DNA of 10,306 nt from JAZSQT01 sp045538075 (GTDB lineage: Bacteria; Chrysiogenota; Deferribacteres; Deferribacterales; Mucispirillaceae): the NCBI GenBank assembly GCA_045538075.1, contig JAZSQT010000105.1, forward strand, positions 1 through 10,306. Direction: 5' to 3'. Shown here in pieces: positions 1 through 7,895 of the stretch (within the stretch, counting starts at the first letter, position 1; every line of letters starts with the position of its first letter). Made by a program: the position numbers and the translations under genes. The notes under the pieces are model-generated. The model was not told where the DNA came from, did not search any database, and worked only from the letters and a program-made list of their open reading frames with translations.

Positions 1-34
1 AAGCCTTATCTATTCTATAGATAAGGCTTTTTTT
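1..34. terminator. Bidirectional intrinsic terminator after gyrA
   Basis: Perfect 13-bp inverted repeat: arms at 1-13 and 17-29 with a 3-nt loop (tct), followed on the + strand by a run of T. It begins 6 nt beyond the gyrA stop codon, so it should end the dnaN-recF-gyrB-gyrA transcript. The T-run needed for minus-strand termination would lie just left of base 1 and is not visible; the visible T-run serves a + strand gene arriving from the left. A shared terminator between convergent genes is the likeliest reading. Confidence 0.85.
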
Positions 35-35
35 A

Positions 36-2507
36 TTAACTTTCTGTTTCTGTTACTTCATCACCACTATCATCATCGGCTACACCTTCTGGAACAATTG
101 CAAAAGAAACTATCTCATCGCCAGAAGTATTCATCAACCTAACACCTTGTGTATCTCTACCTAATACAGATATTTCACCAACAGATATACGTATAGTTTT
201 GCCATTTTTCGTTACTAACATAACATCATTATCTGGAGTAACTTGTTTTGCTCCAGTAATAAGACCTGTTTTAGCCGTAACTTTCATAAGTTTCAATCCT
301 TTACCACCTCTTGATTGAACCCTATATTCTTCAATAGCCGTGCATTTACCGTAACCTAATGTTGTAACCGTCAATATTTGAGAAGAAGTTTTTATTACCT
401 CTAAGGATACTACTTCATCAGCCGATTCTAAAGTTACTCCTTTTACTCCAGTAGCTACTCTACCCATTGGACGAACATCAGTTACATTAAATTGTATAGT
501 TTTACCTTTTCTTGTAGCGATAAATATTGAATCTTCATCACTAGTTAATAATGATGCTACTATTTCATCATCTTCACGGAGTTTTAAAGCAGTAATACCA
601 CTTCTACCACTTTTAAATTCGCTAACCATAACTCGTTTAACGACACCTTTTTTAGTGCCAAAGAAAATTGATTTAGTATTATCTTTTTCTGGTATAGTTA
701 AGATTGATGCAATCTTTTCATCATCATCAAAAGTTAATAAGTTTGATATATGACGTCCTTTTGAATCTCTTGCTTGTTCTGGTATTTGATATACTTTTAA
801 AAAGTGGATTTTTCCTTTATTTGTGAAAATAAAAAGTTGAGTATGGTTCGTTGTAACCATAAGATTTTCTATAAAATCATCGGCTTTTGCTGCAGTAGCA
901 CCAGTTTTGCCTTTGCCACCTCTTTTTTGTGCAGAAAAACTTGATAAAAGAGTTCGTTTTATATATCCATTATGTGTGATTGTTACAACAGTATCATCAT
1001 TTGGTATTAAATCTTCATAATTAAATTCATCTACTTCATCGCTAATTTCTGTTCTTCTATCATCACCAAAACGGTTTTTTATATCTGTAAACTCATCTTT
1101 TATAACACCCATTAAAATAGTCCTTGAATTAAGAATACTGTTATAATATTCAATATCTTTAAGGAGACTATTATATTCTTCGTTAAGTTTATCAATTTCA
1201 AGACCAGTAAGTTTTGCAAGTCTCATATCAAGGATAGCTTGAGCTTGAACATCACTTAATTTAAAACGTGTCATTAAACCTTGTTTTGCAGTCGCCGTGT
1301 CTTTTGAATTTCTGATTATAGATACTACTTCGTCTATATTTTCTACAGCAATTTTTAAGCCCTCTACAATATGAAGCCTATCTTCTGCTTTTTTAAGTAA
1401 ATATCTAGTTCTTCTTGTAACTACATCTATTCTATGGTCTATAAATTCGTTTAATATATTTTCTAAAGTTAAAACTTTTGGTCTGCCTCCAACTAATGCA
1501 ACCATATTGATACCAAAAGAATTTTCTAAAGCAGTAAATTTATATAGCCTATTTAATATAACTTCTGCTGATTCGCCACGTTTAATATCTATAATAATTT
1601 TTATACCGTGCATATTTGATACATCTCTAATATCAGTAATACCAGGTATCTTCTTTTCGTTAACTAACTCTGCTATTTTTTCAACTAATGCAGCTTTATT
1701 AACTTGGTATGGAAGTTCTGTAATTATAATCTGCTCTTTGCCACCTTTTTTTGCTTCAACTATCTCTGCTTTTGCTCTAATTTTAATTGATGCTCTACCA
1801 GTTTTATAAGCAGTAATTATATCGTTTCTACCCATAATTATACCAGCAGAAGGAAAATCTGGACCTTTTATAATAGAATACAATTTTTCTACTTCATAAT
1901 TATCGCTTTCTATCATATATAAAAGAGCGTCCATAACTTCTGTTAAATTATGAGGTGGTATATTAGTAGCCATACCAACGGCAATACCACTAATACCATT
2001 TATTAATAAATTTGGAATACGAGTAGGAAAAACTGTAGGCTCTGTTAAAGAACCATCATAGTTTGGCACAAAATCTACAGTATCGGAATCAATATCTGCC
2101 ATAAGCTCATCAGTAATACGAGCCATTCTTGCTTCAGTATATCGGCTTGCAGCTGCAGAATCACCGTCTATTGAACCAAAGTTACCTTGACCAATAACTA
2201 ACGGATAACGCATAGAAAAATCTTGTGCAAGGCGAACCAACGTATCGTATATTGCAGAATCACCATGAGGGTGAAGTTTACCCATTGTATCCCCAACTAT
2301 ACGTGCAGATTTTTTATTCGGTTTGTTATACTGAACTCCCATTTCGTTCATAGTGTATAAAACTCTTCTATGAACTGGTTTTAATCCATCTCTAACATCT
2401 GGCAACGCACGACCAGCTATAACACTCATAGCATAATCAAGGTAAGAATTTTTTAAGGTTTCTTCAATACTGATATTTTCTATATTTTTATTAATATTAT
2501 TTTCCAT
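36..2507 (-). CDS. gyrA: DNA gyrase subunit A
   Basis: Breakage-reunion subunit of gyrase, the A2B2 type II topoisomerase that introduces negative supercoils using ATP. The 823-residue protein is full length. The winged-helix and tower region fills the first ~500 residues, with catalytic tyrosine Y123 in AAASRYTEARM. The motif HPHGDSAIYDT (80-90) has Ser84 and Asp88 at the positions of E. coli S83 and D87, so the quinolone-determining region looks wild type. The C-terminal beta-pinwheel carries a GyrA box QKRGGKG (527-533), which separates gyrase from topoisomerase IV (ParC), and a second RGGKG-bearing blade near 730. The tail is acidic (ADDDSGDEVTETES), as in many gyrases. The ATG lies 8 nt after the gyrB stop; only a weak AGG lies upstream (ATAGGTAAGAAA), suggesting translational coupling. 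Last gene of the operon, followed by the hairpin at 1-34. Confidence 0.98.
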   Translation of the reverse strand: MENNINKNIENISIEETLKNSYLDYAMSVIAGRALPDVRDGLKPVHRRVLYTMNEMGVQYNKPNKKSARIVGDTMGKLHPHGDSAIYDTLVRLAQDFSMRYPLVIGQGNFGSIDGDSAAASRYTEARMARITDELMADIDSDTVDFVPNYDGSLTEPTVFPTRIPNLLINGISGIAVGMATNIPPHNLTEVMDALLYMIESDNYEVEKLYSIIKGPDFPSAGIIMGRNDIITAYKTGRASIKIRAKAEIVEAKKGGKEQIIITELPYQVNKAALVEKIAELVNEKKIPGITDIRDVSNMHGIKIIIDIKRGESAEVILNRLYKFTALENSFGINMVALVGGRPKVLTLENILNEFIDHRIDVVTRRTRYLLKKAEDRLHIVEGLKIAVENIDEVVSIIRNSKDTATAKQGLMTRFKLSDVQAQAILDMRLAKLTGLEIDKLNEEYNSLLKDIEYYNSILNSRTILMGVIKDEFTDIKNRFGDDRRTEISDEVDEFNYEDLIPNDDTVVTITHNGYIKRTLLSSFSAQKRGGKGKTGATAAKADDFIENLMVTTNHTQLFIFTNKGKIHFLKVYQIPEQARDSKGRHISNLLTFDDDEKIASILTIPEKDNTKSIFFGTKKGVVKRVMVSEFKSGRSGITALKLREDDEIVASLLTSDEDSIFIATRKGKTIQFNVTDVRPMGRVATGVKGVTLESADEVVSLEVIKTSSQILTVTTLGYGKCTAIEEYRVQSRGGKGLKLMKVTAKTGLITGAKQVTPDNDVMLVTKNGKTIRISVGEISVLGRDTQGVRLMNTSGDEIVSFAIVPEGVADDDSGDEVTETES

Positions 2508-2515
2508 TTTCTTAC

Positions 2516-4897
<2,382 letters not shown>

Positions 4898-4904
4898 CTA
4901 TCCC

Positions 4905-5924
4905 TTACGTGAGATTAATAATATTTTTAAACTCAAGACGAGTGTTATCTATACTTGTATATATTCCTTGACGACCCTTTGAAAATTGGCTTTTTAATAC
5001 GCTACTTCTTTCATTATCTAACCCAACTTCAAAGTCGTCTAAAAGAACTATTATACTATTTTTTCTAAAATTTTCAATATACTTAATTGCCCCAAGTATT
5101 GTTAACATTCCAAAGGTCTTTTTTTGACCGTATGATGAAAACTTTTCTATCTTTTCAACTTTCATATCTTCTTTATATAAATCTATTTTATCTCTATGAA
5201 TACCGTAATCACATCTTCTTTTTATTAATTCTTTTTCTAATAAATCTTTATTATTAATATTACTTTCATAACCTATATAAGCAATATCTGTATCTATTAA
5301 TTTAGATTTATAAAATTCCATCATAGATTTATTTATATTTTCTATAGCTTTCTTTCTTCTATTTGAAATTCTTTCTATTAAAGGCATTAAACGTATATTT
5401 AATACGTCTATATAATCTCTATCAAAAACTTCTTTCTCTAATACTGCAACCTTTTGTTTTATAATCCTATTATATTCTTTTAAATCATCGTAATGGTTAA
5501 TATCGCAGTAAAATGCAGTTTTATCTATAAAACTTCTTCTTAAACTCTGTTCTTTATTTACTATTCCATTATCATCTGGCGTATAACAAAGAAAAGGATA
5601 ATTATATACGTATTTTTTTATGTCTATTACTTCATCTTCATCAACTAAAACTTTCTTTTTGTTATCACTAAACAAAAATTTTATATTATAATTATAATCT
5701 GCTTCAATTTCTGAATTTATTATTAAAAAATTATTATCAAAAGAAATTATCTTGTTAAGTGGTTGCTTTCTAAAACCTTTAAAAGAAAATAAAATATTGA
5801 TAGCTTCAAGAATTGAAGTTTTGCCAGTTCCATTCTTGCCAACAATTAAAACTTCATCTGGAAATTCATAATAAGAATTTGTATGATTTCTAACGTTTGT
5901 AAGTGATAAGTTTCTAATTTCCAT
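4905..5924 (-). CDS. recF: DNA replication and repair protein RecF
   Basis: SMC/ABC-like ATPase that binds gapped DNA and, with RecO and RecR, helps load RecA onto SSB-coated single strands at stalled forks and gaps. The N-terminal Walker A is GKNGTGKTS (29-37). The central DNA-binding lobe has the conserved GIHRDKI (241-247, family GPHRD). The ABC signature is SSYGQKK (263-269). Walker B is IIVLLDD (291-297), followed by the D-loop GLDNER (301-306), where the family usually has SELD. At 339 residues it is slightly short for RecF (~360) but complete, and rich in Lys, Asn and Ile. The start codon overlaps the dnaN stop by one base (TAATG) and has no clear Shine-Dalgarno sequence, so it probably depends on translation coupled to dnaN. 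Position between dnaN and gyrB is the classic origin order, which firms up the call. Confidence 0.95.
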   Translation of the reverse strand: MEIRNLSLTNVRNHTNSYYEFPDEVLIVGKNGTGKTSILEAINILFSFKGFRKQPLNKIISFDNNFLIINSEIEADYNYNIKFLFSDNKKKVLVDEDEVIDIKKYVYNYPFLCYTPDDNGIVNKEQSLRRSFIDKTAFYCDINHYDDLKEYNRIIKQKVAVLEKEVFDRDYIDVLNIRLMPLIERISNRRKKAIENINKSMMEFYKSKLIDTDIAYIGYESNINNKDLLEKELIKRRCDYGIHRDKIDLYKEDMKVEKIEKFSSYGQKKTFGMLTILGAIKYIENFRKNSIIVLLDDFEVGLDNERSSVLKSQFSKGRQGIYTSIDNTRLEFKNIINLT

Positions 5925-7030
5925 TAAATTTTATCAATAGACATAGGAACAACTAAATAACGATACCTATCACTTTCAGGAGTAATTAATACTGGTGAAC
6001 GTCTATCTATCATTTCAAAAGTAAATTTATCAGTTTCTATATTTGATAATATTTCTGTAACGTGTTTAGAATTAAGTATTATTTGAAATTCTTCCATATT
6101 ACAAGTAACTTCTTCTACAACTTCGCTACCTTCACCGTATTCAGTCTCTAAACTTGATAAATTAAGAACATTATCTTTAAAATCTAAAATTATACCTGGT
6201 GTATCATTACTTGATATTGCAGATACCCTTTTTGCTGCAAAAATAAACTCTTTTCTATCTAAAGTAGCTTTAATAGGATATTCGTTGTTAAATAACCTAC
6301 TAACACCTTTTACAAATTTTTCTATTAATTTTGAATAAATAGTAATGTTTCCACTTTTGAAAGATATTTGACGTCTATCAGTTTCTATTTCTATAGTTCC
6401 ATTTTCGTCTAAAATTCTGATAATCTCAACTATAGTTTTTTTAGGAATATTAACCATAAATTCATTTTTAAATTCACTATCAAATAAAATAGAAGCTATT
6501 GCAACTCTTTGAAGCCCTGTAGCAAATATTTCTAAACAATTGCCGTAAATATTTAATTGTGCTCCAGTATATTCAATCTTTTGAGATTCGTTAGATATAC
6601 AAAAATGTATTCTTTTAAGTAATGTAATAAAATCTTTAGTGTCTATTTTTATACTAAATTCTTTAGTTAAATCACTAATTGTAGGAAAACCTTCTGGAGT
6701 TAAAGTTGATAATTTAAAAGAAGATTTACCACTTTTTAAATTTAATCTTGAGCCATCAAAACTAAAATCTATTAAAGCTCCATTTGGCATTTCTTTTAAT
6801 ATATCATATAATTTTTGTCCACTAACAGTAATAGCTCCAGTAGAAACAACATTAACATCTATTTCACAATAAAAACCAACTTGATAGTTTGTAGCTTTTA
6901 AAATTAATTTATTGTTTTCTATACTCATGTATATATTTTGTAATAATGTGTTTAAGTTTTTAGGACTAGTAAAACTGTTTGCATATTGAATATAATTTAT
7001 AATATCTTCTTTAATAGCACTAAATTTCAT
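5924..7030 (-). CDS. dnaN: DNA polymerase III beta subunit (sliding clamp)
   Basis: Ring-shaped dimeric clamp that encircles DNA and tethers Pol III and repair proteins. At 368 residues it has the usual length, with three clamp domains (roughly 1-125, 126-245, 246-368). Recognisable landmarks are KSSFKLSTLTPEGFP (102-116) ending domain 1, RKEFIFAAKRVSAIS (259-273) starting domain 3, and the C-terminal YLVVPMSI (358-365), matching the family's VMPMRL end. Two usually strong motifs are degenerate: ATDGHRLA reads ATGLQRVA (170-177), and the GKFPDYxRVIP loop reads EKFVKGVSRLFNNEYP (237-252). The ATG has a good ribosome binding site, GAGG (7037-7040), 6 nt upstream. First gene of the leftward operon; its promoter must lie in the AT-rich origin, where DnaA could influence it. 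No dnaA gene precedes it. Confidence 0.96.
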   Translation of the reverse strand: MKFSAIKEDIINYIQYANSFTSPKNLNTLLQNIYMSIENNKLILKATNYQVGFYCEIDVNVVSTGAITVSGQKLYDILKEMPNGALIDFSFDGSRLNLKSGKSSFKLSTLTPEGFPTISDLTKEFSIKIDTKDFITLLKRIHFCISNESQKIEYTGAQLNIYGNCLEIFATGLQRVAIASILFDSEFKNEFMVNIPKKTIVEIIRILDENGTIEIETDRRQISFKSGNITIYSKLIEKFVKGVSRLFNNEYPIKATLDRKEFIFAAKRVSAISSNDTPGIILDFKDNVLNLSSLETEYGEGSEVVEEVTCNMEEFQIILNSKHVTEILSNIETDKFTFEMIDRRSPVLITPESDRYRYLVVPMSIDKI

Positions 7031-7044
7031 TTAATTCCTCATAT

Positions 7045-7143
7045 ATACTTATTTTAAACAATAAATTATTTTCTAATATACTAATAAGTTTAATTATTTT
7101 ATACAAGAAAAATTTTTTAGTTTTTATATTATATATATTTATT
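7045..7143. other. Probable DNA unwinding element (DUE)
   Basis: About 100 bp composed almost only of A and T, between the dnaN ribosome binding site and the TAG trios. In the basal unwinding systems known from Bacillus, melting starts directly beyond the trios, which is exactly this stretch. It must also carry the dnaN promoter: a perfect TATAAT is present on the minus strand at 7128-7133, but no convincing -35 accompanies it. The alternative melting site is the AT-rich stretch between box clusters at 7262-7357. Confidence 0.65.
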
Positions 7144-7144
7144 G

Positions 7145-7178
7145 TAGTAGTAGTTGGTGTTTTGATAACTGTGGAAAA
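7145..7178 (-). promoter_or_regulatory. DnaA-trio element with paired DnaA boxes (basal unwinding system)
   Basis: Reading the minus strand gives TTTTCCACA (box, 7178-7170), one base, TTATCAAAA (box, 7168-7160), six bases CACCAA, then CTACTACTA (7153-7145) and an AT tract. On the + strand the trios are TAGTAGTAG, so the strand read 3'-to-5' away from the boxes is GAT-GAT-GAT. That is the order and polarity described for DnaA-trios, where DnaA spreads from the boxes on to one strand to open the duplex. Both boxes have one mismatch to consensus. The role is inferred from the pattern. Confidence 0.7.
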
Positions 7179-7195
7179 GTATAAAAAATATATAT

Positions 7196-7261
7196 TTATC
7201 AATAATTTGATATGTTGATAACTTTGTCAAAACTTGTTGATAAATTAGTGAGTTATCAACA
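7196..7261. repeat. DnaA box cluster A
   Basis: Four DnaA boxes in 66 bp: TTATCAATA (7196-7204, one mismatch, + orientation), TGTTGATAA (7213-7221 and 7235-7243, perfect) and TTATCAACA (7253-7261, perfect, + orientation). The outer two face opposite to the inner two. A 15-nt block ending in the 7235 box (aaaacttgttgataa) recurs exactly around the 7447 box, suggesting duplication of origin segments. Confidence 0.9.
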
Positions 7262-7355
7262 GAAGATTTTTTTACATAAAAAATTTGTAACGAAAATATT
7301 AAGTTTTTTTATATATTTTTTTAAAGATTATTCTTATTTTTTTTATATTCTAAAA

Positions 7356-7385
7356 ATTGTTGATAACTCAATTGTTGATAACTTA
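7356..7385. repeat. DnaA box cluster B: 15-bp tandem repeat
   Basis: Two adjacent 15-bp units (attgttgataactca and attgttgataactta, 14 of 15 identical), each holding a perfect TGTTGATAA box (7358-7366, 7373-7381) in the same orientation. The 15-bp period spaces the two boxes by about one and a half helical turns. The arrangement resembles iterons but lies in a chromosomal origin. Confidence 0.88.
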
Positions 7386-7424
7386 ATTATTTATATTAAC
7401 ATATTATCATTAAAAGATTTTTAT

Positions 7425-7455
7425 TGTTGAAAACTTGATGAAAACTTGTTGATAA
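7425..7455. repeat. DnaA box pair C
   Basis: TGTTGAAAA (7425-7433, one mismatch) and a perfect TGTTGATAA (7447-7455) in the same orientation, 22 bp start to start, the same spacing as the 7213 and 7235 boxes. This is the last clear box on the right side of the origin. Confidence 0.8.
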
Positions 7456-7667
7456 CTTATAAAATCAACTATATACGTTATTAATATTTATAAATTGAGT
7501 ATTAATTTATTATATTACACTACTTATAAAATATAATATAAATTTTTATAATAAATAAAACTCTATAAAAAAATCATTTAATATTAATAAGATATAGCGA
7601 AATGGTGAATATTTCAAGTTCAAAGCGTATATAATTGATAATTAAAAAAATGATTTATATATTTTGA
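7456..7667. other. AT-rich gene-free stretch right of oriC
   Basis: No coding, tRNA or known RNA signature is visible. The only structure seen is a long-range inverted repeat, AAATCATTT (7571-7579) with AAATGATTT (7648-7656), flanked by CTCTAT (7561-7566) and ATAGAG (7669-7674). In such AT-rich DNA this may be chance. The inner part (about 7600-7630) is less AT-biased than its surroundings but shows no recognisable motif. Confidence 0.5.
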
Positions 7668-7695
7668 AATAGAGCCAAAATTAATTGGCTCTATT
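7668..7695. terminator. Strong hairpin, possible distal btuB terminator
   Basis: Perfect 11-bp stem: aatagagccaa (7668-7678) with ttggctctatt (7685-7695) around an AATTAA loop. On the minus strand, the direction of btuB transcripts, it is followed by ATTTCAAAATATA, which is U-containing but not a clean U-tract. It may stop btuB read-through before it enters the origin. On the + strand no T-run follows. The hairpin is certain; termination is a moderate inference. Confidence 0.5.
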
Positions 7696-7713
7696 ATGGT
7701 TGGTTAGTTATAT

Positions 7714-7741
7714 ATTTAAGGCGAGGACCTTAAATTTTTTT
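7714..7741 (+). terminator. Intrinsic-terminator-like hairpin on the + strand
   Basis: An 8-bp stem, atttaagg (7714-7721) with ccttaaat (7728-7735), loop CGAGGA, and seven T at 7735-7741. The form is a textbook intrinsic terminator for rightward transcription, yet no + strand gene lies upstream in the window. It could end a short transcript arising in or near oriC, or be fortuitous in AT-rich DNA. Confidence 0.45.
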
Positions 7742-7795
7742 AAGTTTATTATTGTCTAAGACAGTCTTAACCCCAATTTTTTATATTAATCTATT

Positions 7796-7837
7796 AGAGG
7801 AGCGAAGAAAAACCACGTTTTTTCGTAGCGACACTCT
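7796..7837. repeat. Imperfect palindrome, left copy of a repeat flanking btuB
   Basis: Nested inverted repeat: AGAG (7796-7799) with CTCT (7834-7837) outside, and CGAA-g-AAAA with TTTTTTCG (7818-7825) inside, around a CCACG loop. Read on the minus strand, 7830-7809 matches the + strand at 10197-10218 at 20 of 22 positions (shared core AAAAACGTGGTTTT), so the two copies lie in inverted orientation on either side of btuB. Probably a dispersed intergenic repeat family. Confidence 0.55.
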
Positions 7838-7844
7838 ACAGTTA

Positions 7845-7886
7845 GGGGGTAGTTGGGAGGGGGACTGGCTGATACAGTCCCACCCC
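7845..7886. repeat. G-rich tract and GC-rich hairpin just downstream of btuB
   Basis: Three G-runs on the + strand (7845-7849, 7855-7857, 7859-7863) lead into a stem GGGACTG (7861-7867) with CAGTCCC (7875-7881), extendable by G/C pairs to 7856-7886 with bulged A residues. It lies 10 nt beyond the btuB stop codon. No U-run follows on the minus strand. There the next bases are C-rich and almost G-free (7863-7841), a composition suited to Rho loading. It may protect or help end the btuB message. It stands out sharply from the surrounding AT-rich DNA. Confidence 0.6.
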
Positions 7887-7895
7887 AGTATTTTT

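Larger units (their letters stand above)
7045..7460. other. oriC: Chromosomal replication origin (oriC)
   Basis: Non-coding region beside dnaN with an extreme density of DnaA boxes: six perfect TTATCAACA/TGTTGATAA sites (7213-7221, 7235-7243, 7253-7261, 7358-7366, 7373-7381, 7447-7455) and four one-mismatch sites (TTTTGATAA 7160-7168, TGTGGAAAA 7170-7178, TTATCAATA 7196-7204, TGTTGAAAA 7425-7433). Flanking and intervening DNA is nearly pure A+T (7045-7143 and 7262-7357). Together with dnaN-recF-gyrB-gyrA this is a bacterial origin. Short open frames crossing it are AT-rich noise with no protein signature. No IHF or Fis sites were called. Confidence 0.93.

Noticed and set aside
1507..1809. A 100-residue + strand open frame inside gyrA
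   Set aside because: It lies wholly antisense within a strongly conserved gyrA region and its composition mirrors the gyrA codons.
6639..6872. A 77-residue + strand open frame inside dnaN
   Set aside because: Antisense shadow of dnaN with no independent start signal.
7075..7133. dnaN promoter candidates: TATAAT at 7128-7133, and TTGTAT (7106-7101) with TAGTAT (7083-7078)
   Set aside because: The perfect -10 lacks a -35 at the right distance, and the other pair matches poorly. Such words are expected by chance in nearly pure A+T, so no site was called.
7020..7430. Short open frames across the origin on both strands (60 and 72 residues)
   Set aside because: They consist of Ile/Lys/Leu/Phe/Tyr from AT-rich DNA and overlap the DnaA boxes and trios. 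They have no ribosome binding site or recognisable domain.
7356..7455. Plasmid iterons
   Set aside because: The tandem units are DnaA boxes beside dnaN-recF-gyrB-gyrA, and there is no Rep gene. A chromosomal origin explains them.
7561..7674. Long-range inverted repeat CTCTAT..AAATCATTT / AAATGATTT..ATAGAG
   Set aside because: The arms are short, AT-rich and unequally spaced, with a 68-nt interior. It may be chance, so it is noted only in the region description and not called an element.
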